The position numbers were made by a program, and so were the translations under genes. A DNA stretch of 64,000 bases from Heracleum sosnowskyi. Taxonomy: Eukaryota > Streptophyta > Magnoliopsida > Apiales > Apiaceae. Of the stretch, positions 46,201 to 59,273 are shown piece by piece (position 1 is the first letter of the stretch; every line of letters starts with the position of its first letter). Under the pieces are notes generated by a model, which had not been told where the DNA came from, made no database searches, and saw only the letters and a list, made by a program, of their open reading frames with translations. The stretch covers positions 134,857,228 to 134,921,227 of the forward strand of contig CM061235.1 of the NCBI GenBank assembly GCA_030848705.1, in the 5' to 3' direction.

Positions 46201-49200
46201 GCATGTGTATTTATACATCGGTCATGTACTCCTAGCTTTCCTGCTTCATGTGCAACTGCAACCGAAACTTATTGCCAAGTTCTATGGCATTCTTTTACAT
46301 GTTTGACATTTTAAAGAATTCGTTTTCAGCAGCCTAAGTTTGTCTTTTATATAGTTTTAACAGCAGTGAAGTAAGGATTTCGGTGGAGGTTATTGGGAGA
46401 GATTGTGTTTTTACTAATTTTTAAAGAGAAAAATGAATAAAATGGTATCTCTGAGACAATTATCAAATTCAAACTCTCCTACTCTAAATATTCTTGAAGA
46501 AAATTTTTAATAGACACGAAGGATGAATATTGCTCCAAATATGGAATACTAAGTGAGGGGGTTGTTAAAGATGTAAAATCCAATTGACTCCTAATACCTT
46601 AGGGTTTTAGGGGAGCTGATAACTTGACAAATATCATTTATGAAGTATTCCTAGCAGCACATTATTGCTTAAAAGGCAAATGCGTCTGGTACTTGGGTAC
46701 CTTCTTTAAAATACAACAAAAAATAGAATTTGAATTAAGTTCTATCTGATTACATGGTTCATGAATATTCATGTATAGTATAAATTTCCTTTGAAATGCA
46801 GTCTTTATCATTGAAGTATAGACTTGTAATAGCATTAACAACTAGTGTCAGTAAGCAGAGTGGTATATCACATTGTATTTAATTGTCAGTATTCAATCGT
46901 CTAAACTGAGCTTAGTACTCATCTTAGATAAATCCTAATGCTAATGTTATTCTGGGTATAATTTTCTATGTAAATATATTAATTAATGTTTAGCTTGCAA
47001 TTTTTCATATGCTACTAACATTAAAGATATCTTATCTAATATTTCTATATTCAAATATAAAAGGAGAAGGTAACAAATCTTCAGATATAAACCCAACTGC
47101 CCGACCCCACCCAAAAAAATATATACTCCCTCCATTCCATTCAATTGTTAACGTTTGAGGGAGAGGGCTCGGCACACATTTTAAGGTGTATATAAAGTAT
47201 AGCTCCATAACTTATATTTTAAATTTTTTTTCTTTGAATAAAAGTTTAAACATTAAATTATTATTCAGAAGAAAAAAAAATTAAAATAATTAATGGAACT
47301 ATACCTTATAAACACCTTAAACTGCGTGCCGAACCCTCTCTCCCAAATGTTAACAACTGGATGGGACGGAGGGAGTATTTTCTTGCTCCAAAGTTCATAT
47401 TTCCTTCTTTTCAGCATATGTAAACATTTTTTCACAGTAATCTCATCAACACCTAGTAACATCTAAAGTTATTATTTTTCATTTAAACATTTTAAGTTTA
47501 ATTCAATAGCTTTACAGACATAGATTGCTTAATTTAATATCTTTACAAACATAGATTGAATTAACATATCAAAATGCAAGAGAAACATCGTAATTAATCC
47601 CAGTTAGAAAGACAATTCTGATAAACGAACTAAAAATTCACATTGTTTTAATATGACTAGTTTTGATCTCTTATGAAGTCATAAAATTAGAATATTGACA
47701 TACATAAATACATTGATCAGATATATGAAAGAAACATCATAATTTAATGGCTTCACATTCTTTTAATCCATAATAATCAAAACTAGCTTCACACAATATG
47801 ATATATATTGTCAACTAATAATATGATAATCAAAATTAGCTTCACTTCATGATAGATATGTTTGGGTGAGGTTTTTTAAATTTGATAACATGTCTAAAAC
47901 TAAGTTTGGGATGAATTTAGTTATGTATAATCTATCATATCTTTAAATAAACCAAACCAGGAATACCTAGTGTGTTCTAGTTGTGTGGGGACTGAGATTA
48001 AAGCAGACTGTATTCCTACCTACTACTCCCTGGGAATAGAGAAGCAGTTCTGTGCTGGACTTCTGAGGAAAATCTTTGAAATATTTTGAAAATCATTAAA
48101 ATTCTTGATTTGTTTTTAGAAACAATTGTGTCTCTAAACTATTGTCTCCATTACTGGATATAACGACTCCTGATTTTAATTGGCCATTGCTAGATGTCAG
48201 TTGCCCCAATTCTCCTCACACTTTTTTCTCTTTCATGTCGGCTGAGTGAGCTTTTATAATCTTTCCCTTTCATGATCCACAAAGGGTATCTTTCTGTATA
48301 TAATGAACAGGATTGGACAAAGATTGACACCATCTGTGATTTAGTAGACAATAAGTTTGAAGTCTATCTTTTTCTCTAACCTCTGTCTACCTTTCTGAGA
48401 TTGATGTTCTGGCTTCTGAACTATAGCATCGTACAAGTGCGAGTTCTGGCTGCCTCAGCACGTGTATTATGGCAATCTGTTTTCCCATGCCATACAAATT
48501 CCTCCTCAAACATAAGCCAAAGAATCAGATGATCATAGTGCCACTTAATATGTTATATCCCAGTCATAATTTTCGTGTAGTGCCTCATGAGCAGTAATCT
48601 TTTTTTAGTGTAAATATGTAGACTGTTCACAGTACTCTGTTTCTATTACTGTTTGTTCCCGTAGGTGGTTATTGAATAGATTACAGTAATCTTACAGCGC
48701 AAGAGTTTCTAATCTTTGTTTTATTGATGCAGATGTTCGACGGGAAGCTAGAAAAGCTTTTATGGCTTTATCGTCTGAAGATGTCCAAGCACCAATTTCT
48801 GCATCAGAGCTTGTTAGAGGTGACCCTGAAAAGGTGTCAGAGCTACCTACTGGTTCTGACAATCAGCTTTTTGATAACACGCCGGTATGTCTGCCTTGTT
48901 GATTTTGATAACTGAACCATCCACTCTGTGTACCCTTTGTCTGACCTCTGAATTTTAGCCAATGAATTCTTCAGGATAGTTGATTTATTATTAAGTACTA
49001 TGGTAAATGTGTAGAATTCAGCATATAAAATGGCTAGTCATGACTTCATTTCTTTTATTTCCTTCTAGTGTCTTGGAAAATTATTGTTGAAAATATCAGC
49101 CAAAAGTCCTAAAGCCTAGGTTATTAGTTTACCTATATTTTAAAATTTTGTAATATATCAAAATTTGCTTAGTATAGTAATATAATAAAAAGTATTGCAT

Positions 49201-52200
49201 GATATTTAAATACACAGAAGGTTGTTATAATCATCAAATGCAAACGGAATACAGGTGAAGTACACAAGAAACAAAGTCTCTTCATTAACAGAGTGATCCA
49301 GAAAAATATGTACATGGCCGAAAAATCACGGGTTGTAGATAGATAATAAATCATATGAGAAAAAGATAGTAGGTGAATATGAGAGTTACAAAAGAATGAA
49401 GAAGCAAAACAGTTGAGGGAATGAGGCATAGTTTTAATTGCAATGGCCTTTTTTTGTTTTTGGTAGTAACAGAAGGAACTGGAAGAGGTCTGTGTCAGTG
49501 GTGTTGCAGAACTCTTTCCACTTTTCAGTTCTAAGACCATTGCAGTTATACAACATCTCTCCAACATTTTTTTACATGATTCTTATCCCTCCATGTAAAT
49601 TGGGTGGCTGTTTAACCAAGTTCATTTTTTAATTTGGTTTATTTTATCTGGTCACCATATGCTCTCCATGAGCATATTCTTCTCTCAAGTACTCATTCTG
49701 CCTAAAACTTTGGTAGTCTTAATGTAGTTGGGAACCGGGGGGGGGGGGGGGGGGAGGTATGTGGTGGCCATGTCCCCCAAAACCTCCTCTAGACCTTTAC
49801 ACGCCTTCAGTTTTACAATTAATGTAAATTATAATATTTATTATTTGGTTTCCCGGAAAGCTAGTATGTCTCGTATACTTTCGTATTCCGTGTTTTTACA
49901 ACTTTCGCCACTTCAAATGGTGTTCCTAGTTCCACCTCTGGTTGGGAGTTTAGTGTTTAACATCACTGAATTTGGGATGGTGGTATTGCATTATTGCTAA
50001 GTGCTGTATATTTAGCTATAAGCTATTATAGTATGCAGGACAGGTCAATGAAAGGGCTAATCCCTATCACATAGGATATGAGCTTGTTTGGAACCTTTGA
50101 CGCAGATATAGGGTTGATCTATTTACAACTTGCAGATTCATATGTGCATAGTTTTTTAAAGTGACAGTGACAAAGAAGAAAATGAATTTATTACTATGTA
50201 TTGCATTAATAAATTCTGTATAGACAATCATTTGTCTTTTCATGTATCTTTCCCTTAAATCAGCTATGTCTAATTCTTGATTGATGGTCATGATATCAGA
50301 AGAAGAGCCGATTAGGTGACCTAATTGCTCTTTTTCTCAGGTTTATGTGCTCAAACCGAAGCAGGATATGCATGGTTTAGGTTTTGATCCTTTTAAAAAT
50401 GCTCCTGAATTTCGGGGTATGTAGTTCCTTGACACAAGCCATTCAATTAGTGTTTTAATTTGAAGCTGCTAATGCTAACTACTGTGATTTCATTTCAGAG
50501 AGAAAGCGAGCGCGTGTGTCTGAAATTAAGGAGGCCGGACAAGGGAGATCTCTTTCTACGAAAAATAGTCTATTTGGCTTTAAATGTGAAGTCCATTTTC
50601 TCCTTACAGTGCTATGCATTCTTTAATTTTATAGTTAAATTCCTGGTCAGTTACTCAGCCAGAACAAGTCTAACTAGTTGGTCTAAACTCATCAGCAGAA
50701 AGAATTGCTCCTGGTTTCGGCATTGGAGCACTTGAAGATCTTGATGCTGAAGATGAAGATGTGTATGCATCGGGTGAGTATTTCCAGTTTGTAATTTGAT
50801 TTTAAACATTAGTCTAACTCAGTTTTATCGATTATATGCATAATATGTCTATGTTTTGAAATAATTTTTAAAATTCACCACATGTCGAGGTAAGCAAGAG
50901 ATGCAATAAACGTTCTTGTGAGCTTACTTAGATAATAGATCTATGATTTAATGGTTACCGATAAAGTAGGGGGGTTGTTAACTGTAGGATGATGTTTCGA
51001 CTGTTCTAATGTAATGACTTTGTTTGTGAAATTAGTTGCTTGGTAGATTCTAATTCCCTAAGTCAGATGATTCTGTCATCTATGAACATAATATACATAA
51101 AACTTCTGCAGACCTGCCATACAGCCCCTTGAATTTCTAATTCCTTGTCTTTAGGCCACAATTGTCCGAGTTATCTTCCCAGTGTTGTCTGTAATTAGCA
51201 GCAGAAACCGAAGCAATCTTAAGTTGCACCCATCTATGGCAGTAATAATACCTTGTATTTGTGTTAGGAAGATGCATTTAGCGTCATCTAATGATAACAT
51301 TTCTCTAGGTTACGACTTTGGAGGTTCCTTTGTTCAAGAGATTGGAGAGCCCGCCAGGTTGTTCTTGGAAGATAGCAAAAAAAAGGGTGAAAAGGAACAT
51401 GGTGTTCTACGTGGTTTCAAAGTAGCATCTGTTACTGATTACCAGACGGAAAGGTAATTGACAGCTATCTTTTATTGGGCGTGCGCGCACAGAAACACAT
51501 ATATATTGAGTAGCACACTAGAGAGAACCCTTTATATAGAGTTCAAGAGAGAACCACTATCTATTTACACAAGATACATATATTTATCTCATTATTCATC
51601 AAATATAAGTACAAATTTCAATTAGTAAATCAAAAATGCAACTACGCTAATTTTTTTCCTGAAGAATTGTTAAAATCACTCATAATTGTCCAAAGTGATT
51701 CTACAGTAGAATCAAATTTATCCAAAATGATTCTGCAGTAGAATACTAGAATCAAATTTAAAATCAAATTTTTTGTTCAAGTTTTAAGTGTTAAATTTTT
51801 TGTGAAGTTTATACACTTGTATTTTGACAGTGAGAACTTGTGGCTCAAGTAATTAAAGATATGTGACATGTCTTGATAGGGATAGTGCAATATACAACAC
51901 CTGAAGGAATAAATGGATGCTTTATAATGGCAGAGATGGGTAAACCTGGGAGAAGCCCTGATATGTATATTTATTGTTTCTTTTGTTCTTAAAAAATTCT
52001 AAATTATAAAAGAGAATAAGGATCCTAAGATTAACCTTAGGATACTTTTCCTGAGGTACTATTGATTTGAGATTATTCACTTTCCTGATATAAAAATATA
52101 CTAAAAACATGGTAAGTAAATATTAGATAATACTCCCTCCATCCCCCTCAATTCTTTACATTGAGGGGACGGCACGGAGGTTAAGAAAAAGTGTAAATTA

Positions 52201-55200
52201 ATAGAAAAAAGTAAGAAAAATGAGTAAAGTGGTGGGACTAATCAATATTTAATGTATAAAGTGTGTATAAAGTAGGTATAGTGGAGGAAAGTAGTGAATG
52301 TGATTGGATTTTATAATATAAAATGTTACTATTTTTGGTATGTAAAGAAATGAGAGGGACGTACCAAAAAGGAAAGTGTAAAGAAATGAGAGGGACAGAG
52401 GGAGTAAATGACTAGATTTGTTATTCATGTGCATTTTTAGTGTATCTCAGGAAAAGTATCCTAAAGTTACTTAGCAAAAAAAAGTATCCTAAAGTTAACC
52501 TTAGGATCCTTATTCTCATTATAAAATCTGCAAAGATATTCTTAGGTTTTATATTCTTGTATGCTTTGAAGAGAGAATGATATTATTTATTTTTGGCTTT
52601 ACTGCACCCAACAACGATTGGAATCAATGCCAAGGGACTAAGATTTTACCAAATTTCACAAATAATTGAATCTTAGAGACTTCAATAACGTAATAAATTC
52701 CACATTTCTAGCTACTTTGAGAGGTCATTCATACGGATTATTACAAGTTAAGGCAAGATGGAAATTATAAAATTGTAATTTGTTTTGGTAGAGTAAACGA
52801 TATATAGTCAATTTATAATTATGTTCTTTATTTTCGGTTTTTTCCAGATTCAATCCCCCGGTAATTCCCAAAGATTTTGTACCCCGTCATGTTTTCTCTG
52901 CCCCACTCGAGGATAACTACAAGCTTGCTGATTTACCTCCCCCAGAAGTGCCTCCTCCAGAAGATAAGGATTTGAAAGTATTGATTGAAGGAGTTGCAAC
53001 TTTGGTTTCTCGTTGCGGAAAACTATTTGAGGATCTTTCCCGTGAAAAGAACCAATCTAATCCCTTGTTTTCTTTCCTTAATGGAGGAGATGGCCATCAA
53101 TACTATTTTAGGAAACTCTGGGAGGAGAACCAGAAGCGCAATGATAACAGTAAACAGCTGTTTGTTGGAAAGTCGTATCCAACTGAGCAGAAAATGACTG
53201 CAGAGAGTCGTGGGAAGATTTTAGGAGAGAAGCCTCTGGAAAAAAGCTCCAAGAACATAAGCTTACCTATTAATTCTGGCGCCACAGTTAATCTCCAAGT
53301 CAATCTTTCTGATACATTCACCAATCCTGTATCATTTGTGAGTTGTTTAATCCCCTTTGTTTCGTAGCCACTTAGTAGTTATATTGGTCTTGTTGTAGAA
53401 AATTTGATGCTCAATCCAGCCTTCCTTGTATCATTCTGGTGCACTCTGAGTTTTGGCTTTCTCATACATGTGTGCCTGCAAAAAAACTTTTCTCAAATAT
53501 GTACTCAAAGTTTTGCATTATAATATATAGGCCGAGCCCCAAGAAGTTGCAAAACCTTTCCGTGATGATCCTCCAAAGCAGACACGATTTGAGCAGTATC
53601 TGAAGGAAAAATATCGCGGAGGTCTCCGCTCTAAAGAATCAGGTGGATCTAGTTCCATGTCTGAAGCAGATCGTGCACGTGAGAGATTAGAGTTCGAGGC
53701 TGCAGCTGTGGCAATAGAGAAAGGGAAGTGGGGGAATGAAATGAATTTCCCTAATCAGCAACTTGCGAACTTATCAGGGACTACAAGATTGCAGTTTACT
53801 TCTGGTGGTACAGAGGTATGTTTCCCAATTGTCTTATTTTCATGTTTTAGCTTTGCTGAAGTTGTAAATAATAGGTTTAGTGTCTCTGCAGCAAGCTGGT
53901 GTTACCAAATCTGAAGAAGAACTGATAACAAAGAAACTGTATCCAAAACGAGAGGAGTTTCAGTGGCGGCCTGCATCTATCCTTTGCAAGCGCTTTGATT
54001 TGACTGATCCTTACATGGGCAAGGTATTTAATTATATATGTGATGGCCCTTTGATTGTTTAGGTTTCAAAATATGCTTGAGCTTCTTGTTCAAATGTCTT
54101 CGCGTGTAATCTGTGTAGTCACTTACATAGGAAGTACAAATACCCAAGTAACGTCCCCCAGGTAATCAAACTAGTAATAGAGTCTAAAAAGTAATAGAAA
54201 ACTGGCATGAATCTTTAGCTCTTACTATTTTAAAATTAATCCACAAAGCATAAACTATTATAATTTTTTATTTCCAACATAGATAAATTATAAAGTGTTA
54301 GCCACTCTATAATGTATCCTAACAAATCTTATCAGTTTTGATATTTTAATTATCGGTATGATTTTAGTAGATGTAATTTGGTGAAAATAATAAATTTTGC
54401 AGAGTGTCTGTGTATCCATCTTTTTTCCTTTCGTTGTAGTTCTATAAACTAAGACTAGAGTTTAATTTCATCATTATATCTACTTATTTCTTGTTTCACC
54501 CATAATTTTTTACAGTTTCTCATATTTTCGCTCTTGTTTTTTGCCTTTTTTAATATTTAAAAATGTTAACCGTTGCTTTTATTTTCTTTTGTTCTTTTTA
54601 ATAAAGTAGATTTTATAGGTGTCAATAGTATTATATTTACTGTCAAGCCACTTAATAACTGTTGGTGCTTAAGATTTTTGTCCTCAGCAGTACAGTATTA
54701 GAATCTGCAACTAAAAATATTATTATTTAAGTGTAAATTTTTTGTAAGTTCAACTTCTAACTTATTAAAAAATTTAAATGCACACTTGCAATTTTTAAAA
54801 AAAAATAATAACATTGAAATCTATACTCATATATTATAGTGTTAAAATTTATGTTTGTTAATATCTATACGGACAACATTAATCTGAAAATAGTAAACAC
54901 CAAATTATATTTAGTTAATTAATAGTGAACCAGTATAGTAATAGCTCTAAAAATAGTCATTATGAAGGCCACAATAATCATTTAGAGTATATTACATGGG
55001 AAGTATATGGTTAAACCAAAGAAAACAGGGGAAATGAATATCCAGGAACTACAAAATCTTCTGTTGTCAGCCAAATATTTAATGCCACTTCCCAGGATAG
55101 AAAGTTAGTTCCTATGTGTAACAAAAGAAGGACCAAGTTCTTTATCACACAATTGGAATACACGAGTAGCTACGTAATATGATTTGGGCATGCCCTTTTA

Positions 55201-56832
55201 ATCTTAGTTTAACTTTTTACCCTGTTGCACACATCACCTAAAGTATATATCAGTTTGTAACCATAATTTATCATTGTGGCTTTACTATCATTATGTTCGG
55301 AAAACTGACATTTTGCACATATCAATTTTGCAGCCACCTCCAGCGCCAAGGATGAGGAGTAAGATGGATTCTCTCATCTTCATGCCAGATTTACTTAAAG
55401 CTGCCAAGCCAGAGGAAGATGCTAGAGCATCTCTATCCCAATCTGAAAATGAATATAATAACAAAGAAGCAGCCAATAGAGAAGATGAGGTTGAAGTAGA
55501 AGTTGAAAATGTTGAGAGGCCAGTCGATCTTTACAAGGTAAATTAACCTTACATGTTGGAGTCAATATCTTTGAATTGTTTCTCTTGCATTGATGGATGT
55601 GTCCATACCTCATAAGTACCTCTATGAAATAAATGTCAGCCTCTTAAACTTTTTGAGCATACATTATCTACTCATTACTATCTGTACGGCCTGGTCATCT
55701 AATCTCTCATTGTTTTGTTCTGATGAGTTTACAAGTGGCACTAATTGTCGAAATTCAAACATTTGAAGTTTGAGCACATTGATGATCTTGGAATTTTCAA
55801 TTGATTTATCTATGTAAAATTTATATATTCCCTGCCTTGTGCTGCAGTTTGAAGGAATCTCACAGTATTTACCAACCTGGTACAAAATCATTATATAACA
55901 TCTGCATTTGCATATGCTTTATTTTGCTTTTTTTAAGTAAAACTATTCAATAAGATGTAGACAATCCGCGGAGACCACTTCATTCCATAAGCACTTTGTA
56001 CATTAGCCACGACTAAAAGGTTGGTTTTTTTTATATCTTTCTTGTGTAGGCTATATTTTCTGATGATTCAGATGATGAGAATGAGGATTCTGGTCTTGAC
56101 AAAGTTGAGCATCAACAAAAGAATGCAGAAGCTGCTAATACGACTTTAAGTCGTTTAATAGCAGGTGACTTTTTGGAATCGTTGGGCAAACAGTTAGGTC
56201 TAGAGGTTCCTCCAGAACTTTCGAAGTCGGAGCATAACTCCAAGGGGAAGGAAGCCGTCAATATAAACAGTGCAAATGGTGACAGTGGCGTCTTATCAGT
56301 TGATAGGAAGTCATCCGTGCCATCTAGTGCCATTGCCGATGGTTTTAAAACAGAGGAGGTTCGAAAAGACAACATATATCATCCGGAGGTCAGTCATGAA
56401 GATGCATCTCATGGAGCCCTTGGAAAGAGCACACAAGGAAGTGGCAGCCAAACAAAGGGGACTGGATTGTTTGAGAATGTTTCTGTCAGAAGTAGACTTG
56501 ACATTCCTCAAGAAAAGAAGAAGGGAACTACTTCCACAGGCCAGCAAGATCGGAGCAGTGCTTCATCAGACGATGAAAGAGGCAGAAGAGGCTCTAAAAG
56601 TCGTCGCCGTAAAAGTAGATATTCTGAAGGGGAAACAACTGGGTCATCTGATGATTATGAAGATCGACATCGTTCGAGGTCCAGAGGGCGAAAGAATGAC
56701 ACTTCTAGGGAAAAGAGTAGCAGCAGAAAACACTCTAAGCATCACAAACATAGAAGTCGGAAATCTCCTAGCAGTTCTCGTCACCGGTCTAGAAAAGATC
56801 ACGGAGAATCCAAGAGAGAAAAGCGAAAGTGA
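43201..56832 (+). CDS. TGH: TOUGH (TGH): G-patch and SURP-domain RNA-processing protein
   Basis: Sixteen exons: 43201-43338, 43564-43654, 43744-43838, 45132-45235, 45411-45472, 45564-45638, 48733-48884, 50341-50416, 50499-50585, 50696-50773, 51309-51453, 52848-53337, 53531-53815, 53892-54023, 55334-55537, 56050-56832. All introns are GT-AG, phases agree, and the total is 2997 nt (998 aa). The start MDADEDDFVFFGTPIERED is the conserved family N-terminus. Domains: N-terminal GPATCH1-type region (about 30-130), G-patch with GVSLLLKMGWRRGRS (about 164-185), SURP/SWAP with IEGVATLVSRCGKLFEDLSR ... YYFRKLWEENQ (about 410-462), and an RS/K-rich tail (about 885-998, SRRRKSRYSEG, HSKHHKHRSRKS). In Arabidopsis TGH binds RNA and works with DCL1 in pri-miRNA processing; human GPATCH1 is a spliceosome factor. 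Long introns 3, 6, 7 and 14 hold transposons, but no coding damage was seen. Confidence 0.95.
44649..44938 (-). mobile_element. 290-bp Helitron in TGH intron 3
   Basis: On the minus strand it starts TCTATCTATCTATACTTTAT (after A) and ends ...GCACGGGATTTAAACTAG followed by T. The stem of the 3' hairpin is decayed (TGTTGCACGGG). It lies between A and T as expected. It is non-coding and of a different family from the array at 11.5-33.6 kb. Confidence 0.7.
45720..45776 (+). repeat. (AC)n(AT)n and (AG)n microsatellites in TGH intron 6
   Basis: ACACACACACACAC followed by ATATATATATAC (45724-45750) and AGAGAGAGAGAG (45762-45773). Confidence 0.9.
45771..46204. mobile_element. MITE with AGAGAGAACC ends in TGH intron 6
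   Basis: Left end GAGTAGCACTCTGCGGAGAA... up to CCGAGAGAGAACC and right end, reversed, CCATTACTCTAGAGAGAACC... up to CCTAGAGAGAACC form imperfect inverted repeats of about 45 bp. Interior words such as GATTCTACAGTAGAATCA are palindromic. A second, right-truncated copy lies in intron 11 of the same gene (51508-51830). The superfamily is not certain. Confidence 0.6.
47126..47375. mobile_element. Stowaway-like MITE in TGH intron 6
   Basis: Ends CTCCCTCCATTCCATTC and, reversed, CTCCCTCCGTCCCATCC, flanked by TA on each side. Subterminal CGGCACACATTTTAAGG / CCTTAAACTGCGTGCCGA mark the same family as 28923-29175. Confidence 0.85.
49737..49754 (+). repeat. 18-nt poly(G) run in TGH intron 7
   Basis: Eighteen consecutive G bases, followed by AGG. 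It lies in the sense strand of the pre-mRNA and could form a G-quadruplex. It is also a typical site of length error in sequencing. Confidence 0.9.
51508..51830. mobile_element. second, truncated copy of the AGAGAGAACC MITE (TGH intron 11)
   Basis: GAGTAGCACACTAGAGAGAA at 51508 matches the left end at 45771, and homology runs through TTCAAGTTTTAAGTGTTAAA (about 51778). The right terminal repeat is missing. Confidence 0.65.
52003..52531. mobile_element. foldback element in TGH intron 11, split by a Stowaway MITE
   Basis: GAGAATAAGGATCCTAAGAT...CCTTAGGATACTTTTCCTGAG (52010-52057) is inverted as CAGGAAAAGTATCCTAAAGT...CCTTAGGATCCTTATTCTC (52449-52519). The right arm carries an internal duplication of AAAGTATCCTAAAGTTA. 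The arms are themselves partly palindromic. The MITE at 52133-52404 sits between them. Confidence 0.65.
52133..52404. mobile_element. Stowaway-like MITE in TGH intron 11
   Basis: Ends CTCCCTCCATCCCCCTCAAT and, reversed, CTCCCTCTGTCCCTCTCATT, with TA on both sides (52131-52132, 52405-52406). Length 272 bp, non-coding. The inner GAGAGGGAC words are repeated near the right end. Confidence 0.85.
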
Positions 56833-57920
56833 AAAAACTAATGAAGAGGCTCTTTTTTCGTGAAGCTTGGACAGCAAAGGTGGAATGAATATCCAGTTTA
56901 CATTTTTGATATATTCTTATATGAATTACTTAATTCGGAAATGACATCATCAGGAAAAGGTTCAGAACCCTAGTTATGGAAAGATGTATATTCTTAGCTA
57001 TGCTTTAATATAGTAGGATGTTTGCAAGGGGCATATCCATTTGAAGTTCTTAATGTGCTTGCTACATTCATGGCCCATGCAACTTCACGTATTTGCCTGC
57101 ACTGCTGTTACTGGTAGAAAATTAACAGTTATTGCAAGTGAATATACGATGAGGAAAGTACCAGAATACTACTTTCAGCAACTTTACCTGGCTTCTGTAC
57201 TTGTGACGTGGGTATTGTTGTACTGTGTTGAGGATTAAGGATTCCAACAATTGTTTTCATATTTGGAGTCGAATAGTAGAAAGTCATTTGGATGACTTCA
57301 ACTACATTTGTTTCCTATCATGTTGAGTGGTATTCTAAAAAAAAGAGTAAGGTATGTTAATTCACTTTTTTTTTTTATAACTATGTTAATTGACTTTGAA
57401 TTAGTATCCCTTCACTTTTTATCCTGCAAGCTCAACCAAGGTAATACCAATTTTGTTTCTTGATCATAGAAGTGACAAGTCTATTCAATGTTGGCAAATG
57501 GCAATCGTACTTTGTTTTGTATGAATGGGATATTTAGTCATTTTATATTCGATATGTATATGAGTGTAGTCATTTAATATGTGCGATATGTATATGATTA
57601 TATGATAATAAGGAAACACAAATGGAGCTGGTAGAGACAGCTAAATGATTGACGCAAGATGCTACAAAAAAAGCATGTATTCATAATTGATTGAGGGCGT
57701 GATTTGCAATATTGTTTAGCTGAGGTTGAACACAAGCTCATTTTGACAGTATAGATGCGCTTTTACAGCTAGTTTGACTTTAGTTGGAAGAACTATAATA
57801 CTTCTTCTTAGAAACTTATGTTTCAATATTAATTTGAACTACCAACTCCGTAGATTATTTATTGAATGGTTTGCAAAACTATCACACACATTATTCTACA
57901 TTCGTATAATCAAGGGTTTA
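56833..57920. other. TGH 3' flank, no gene recognised
   Basis: It probably contains the TGH 3' UTR in its first few hundred bases; no clear poly(A) signal was singled out. Short frames here are not recognisable. Confidence 0.4.
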
Positions 57921-58796
57921 GAGCATTTCCAACCCAGTATAACTTTTAGTAAAAAACGCCAGATGGCATGTGAACAGTGAGAAATATAGTCAACTTCTAT
58001 GAACTGAACCTCTCCAACCGGCAACTCCCATAAGCTAAAAATATAGCCATTGGCATTTGCTTGGCTATATTTGTTGAAGGCCTACAGATCTGTAAGCACT
58101 TCTACGTCATCTCTCCCTGTTGCCCATGCTTCTTCTCCCGCCATTTGATTTTTGGTGTGCATTTTCATTCTTCTTTTTTTTTGCTTCAAATTATAGCTTT
58201 TGCTTGTGATTACTGTACAAAATGGGTTTTGTAATATGTTGGAAGCTCTCAAAAACAGATCAATAATGTGCTTTTGTTTGTGCTAAATTAACTTATATAT
58301 AGAGTGAGCACAAGTTGTTTGACAAATTGTCTCAAAGAAGTATTCATCATCATCATGTAGGATTGTCTGCAAATGCAAGTGAAAATCTGCACCGGGCAAG
58401 TTATGAATATGCAATAATTCAGATATCAGGAGTTTTTATACAATGCCTTGAATAACTAGTAACACTGTTTTAGATTTTTTAAGTGTTTGAATTGTTCATT
58501 ATGATGATAGAAGAAGCAGGCTAGAATTGCATTAGATAAGTTATGCGAACTTTGTAGACAAAGTAGTAGCCGGTAGGTGTAAAACAAGTACAATTTGTGT
58601 TAATATTTATTTATTAAAATTTAAATTTTATTAAAAATGTTGTTCAAAACAATAAAATACTATTTTTTAAAATATAGCTAATCATTATAGCCAACCCCGT
58701 TGGAGCAAAATACCTTACAGATTCAGTAAATTTTAGCCAATCATTATACAATATTATTTTAGCCAACCATTTTAGCTAATCCCGTTGGAGATGCTC
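57921..58796. mobile_element. PIF/Harbinger (Tourist-like) non-autonomous element, 876 bp
   Basis: Left end GAGCATTTCCAACCCAGTAT and right end, reversed, GAGCATCTCCAACGGGATTA are inverted repeats, flanked by TTA on both sides (57918-57920 and 58797-58799), the classic Harbinger target duplication. Internal CCAACCGGCAACTCCC (58015) and CCCGTTGGAGCAAAATACC (58697) copies hint at a nested or duplicated end. No transposase. Confidence 0.8.
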
Positions 58797-59100
58797 TTAG
58801 AGTTATTTTGACGTTCATACTGACCGAAGTTAAATTTTGAGAGAGTATAATGTGGAAGATTAGGCCTTGCAAACATCAATGACATGGACTAGGCTCGAAC
58901 GGCCTAGTTCTCCTATAATCGATAGGTGCAAGGATAATGGTTTAACCGTGGATCCAAGATAATAGCTTCGAGAATGAAACGGAGAAGATTGCCGACAATA
59001 AGCTTAGAGAATGAAACATCGACATCTTCGCTGTTAAAAAAATGTTCGATATATAATGTTCGAAAAACATGCATGTAAGAATTTTTTCGAATTATGCATG

Positions 59101-59273
59101 ACATCTTGTGTTTTATTGTTCAAGTTTCTCATCTGGCAATGCGACCGAATTTATGATGATGTGATGTATATGTATGATGGGTCCTGGGACATCTTGTGTT
59201 TTATTGTTCAAGTTTCTCATCTGGCAATGCGACCGAATTTATGATGATGTGATGTATATGTATGATGGGTCCC
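59101..59273 (+). repeat. 88-bp tandem duplication
   Basis: Two adjacent copies beginning ACATCTTGTGTTTTATTGTT (59101 and 59189) are identical over their length except at the very end. The near identity points to a recent event. The second copy ends at the border of the MULE-type element. Confidence 0.9.

Noticed and set aside
49169..49567. 132-codon open frame on the minus strand
   Set aside because: Lies in an intron of TGH, has no recognisable domain and biased composition from AT-rich sequence.
56270..56863. 197-codon alternative frame over the last TGH exon
   Set aside because: Shadow of the RS/K-rich coding exon in another frame; the TGH frame matches the family.
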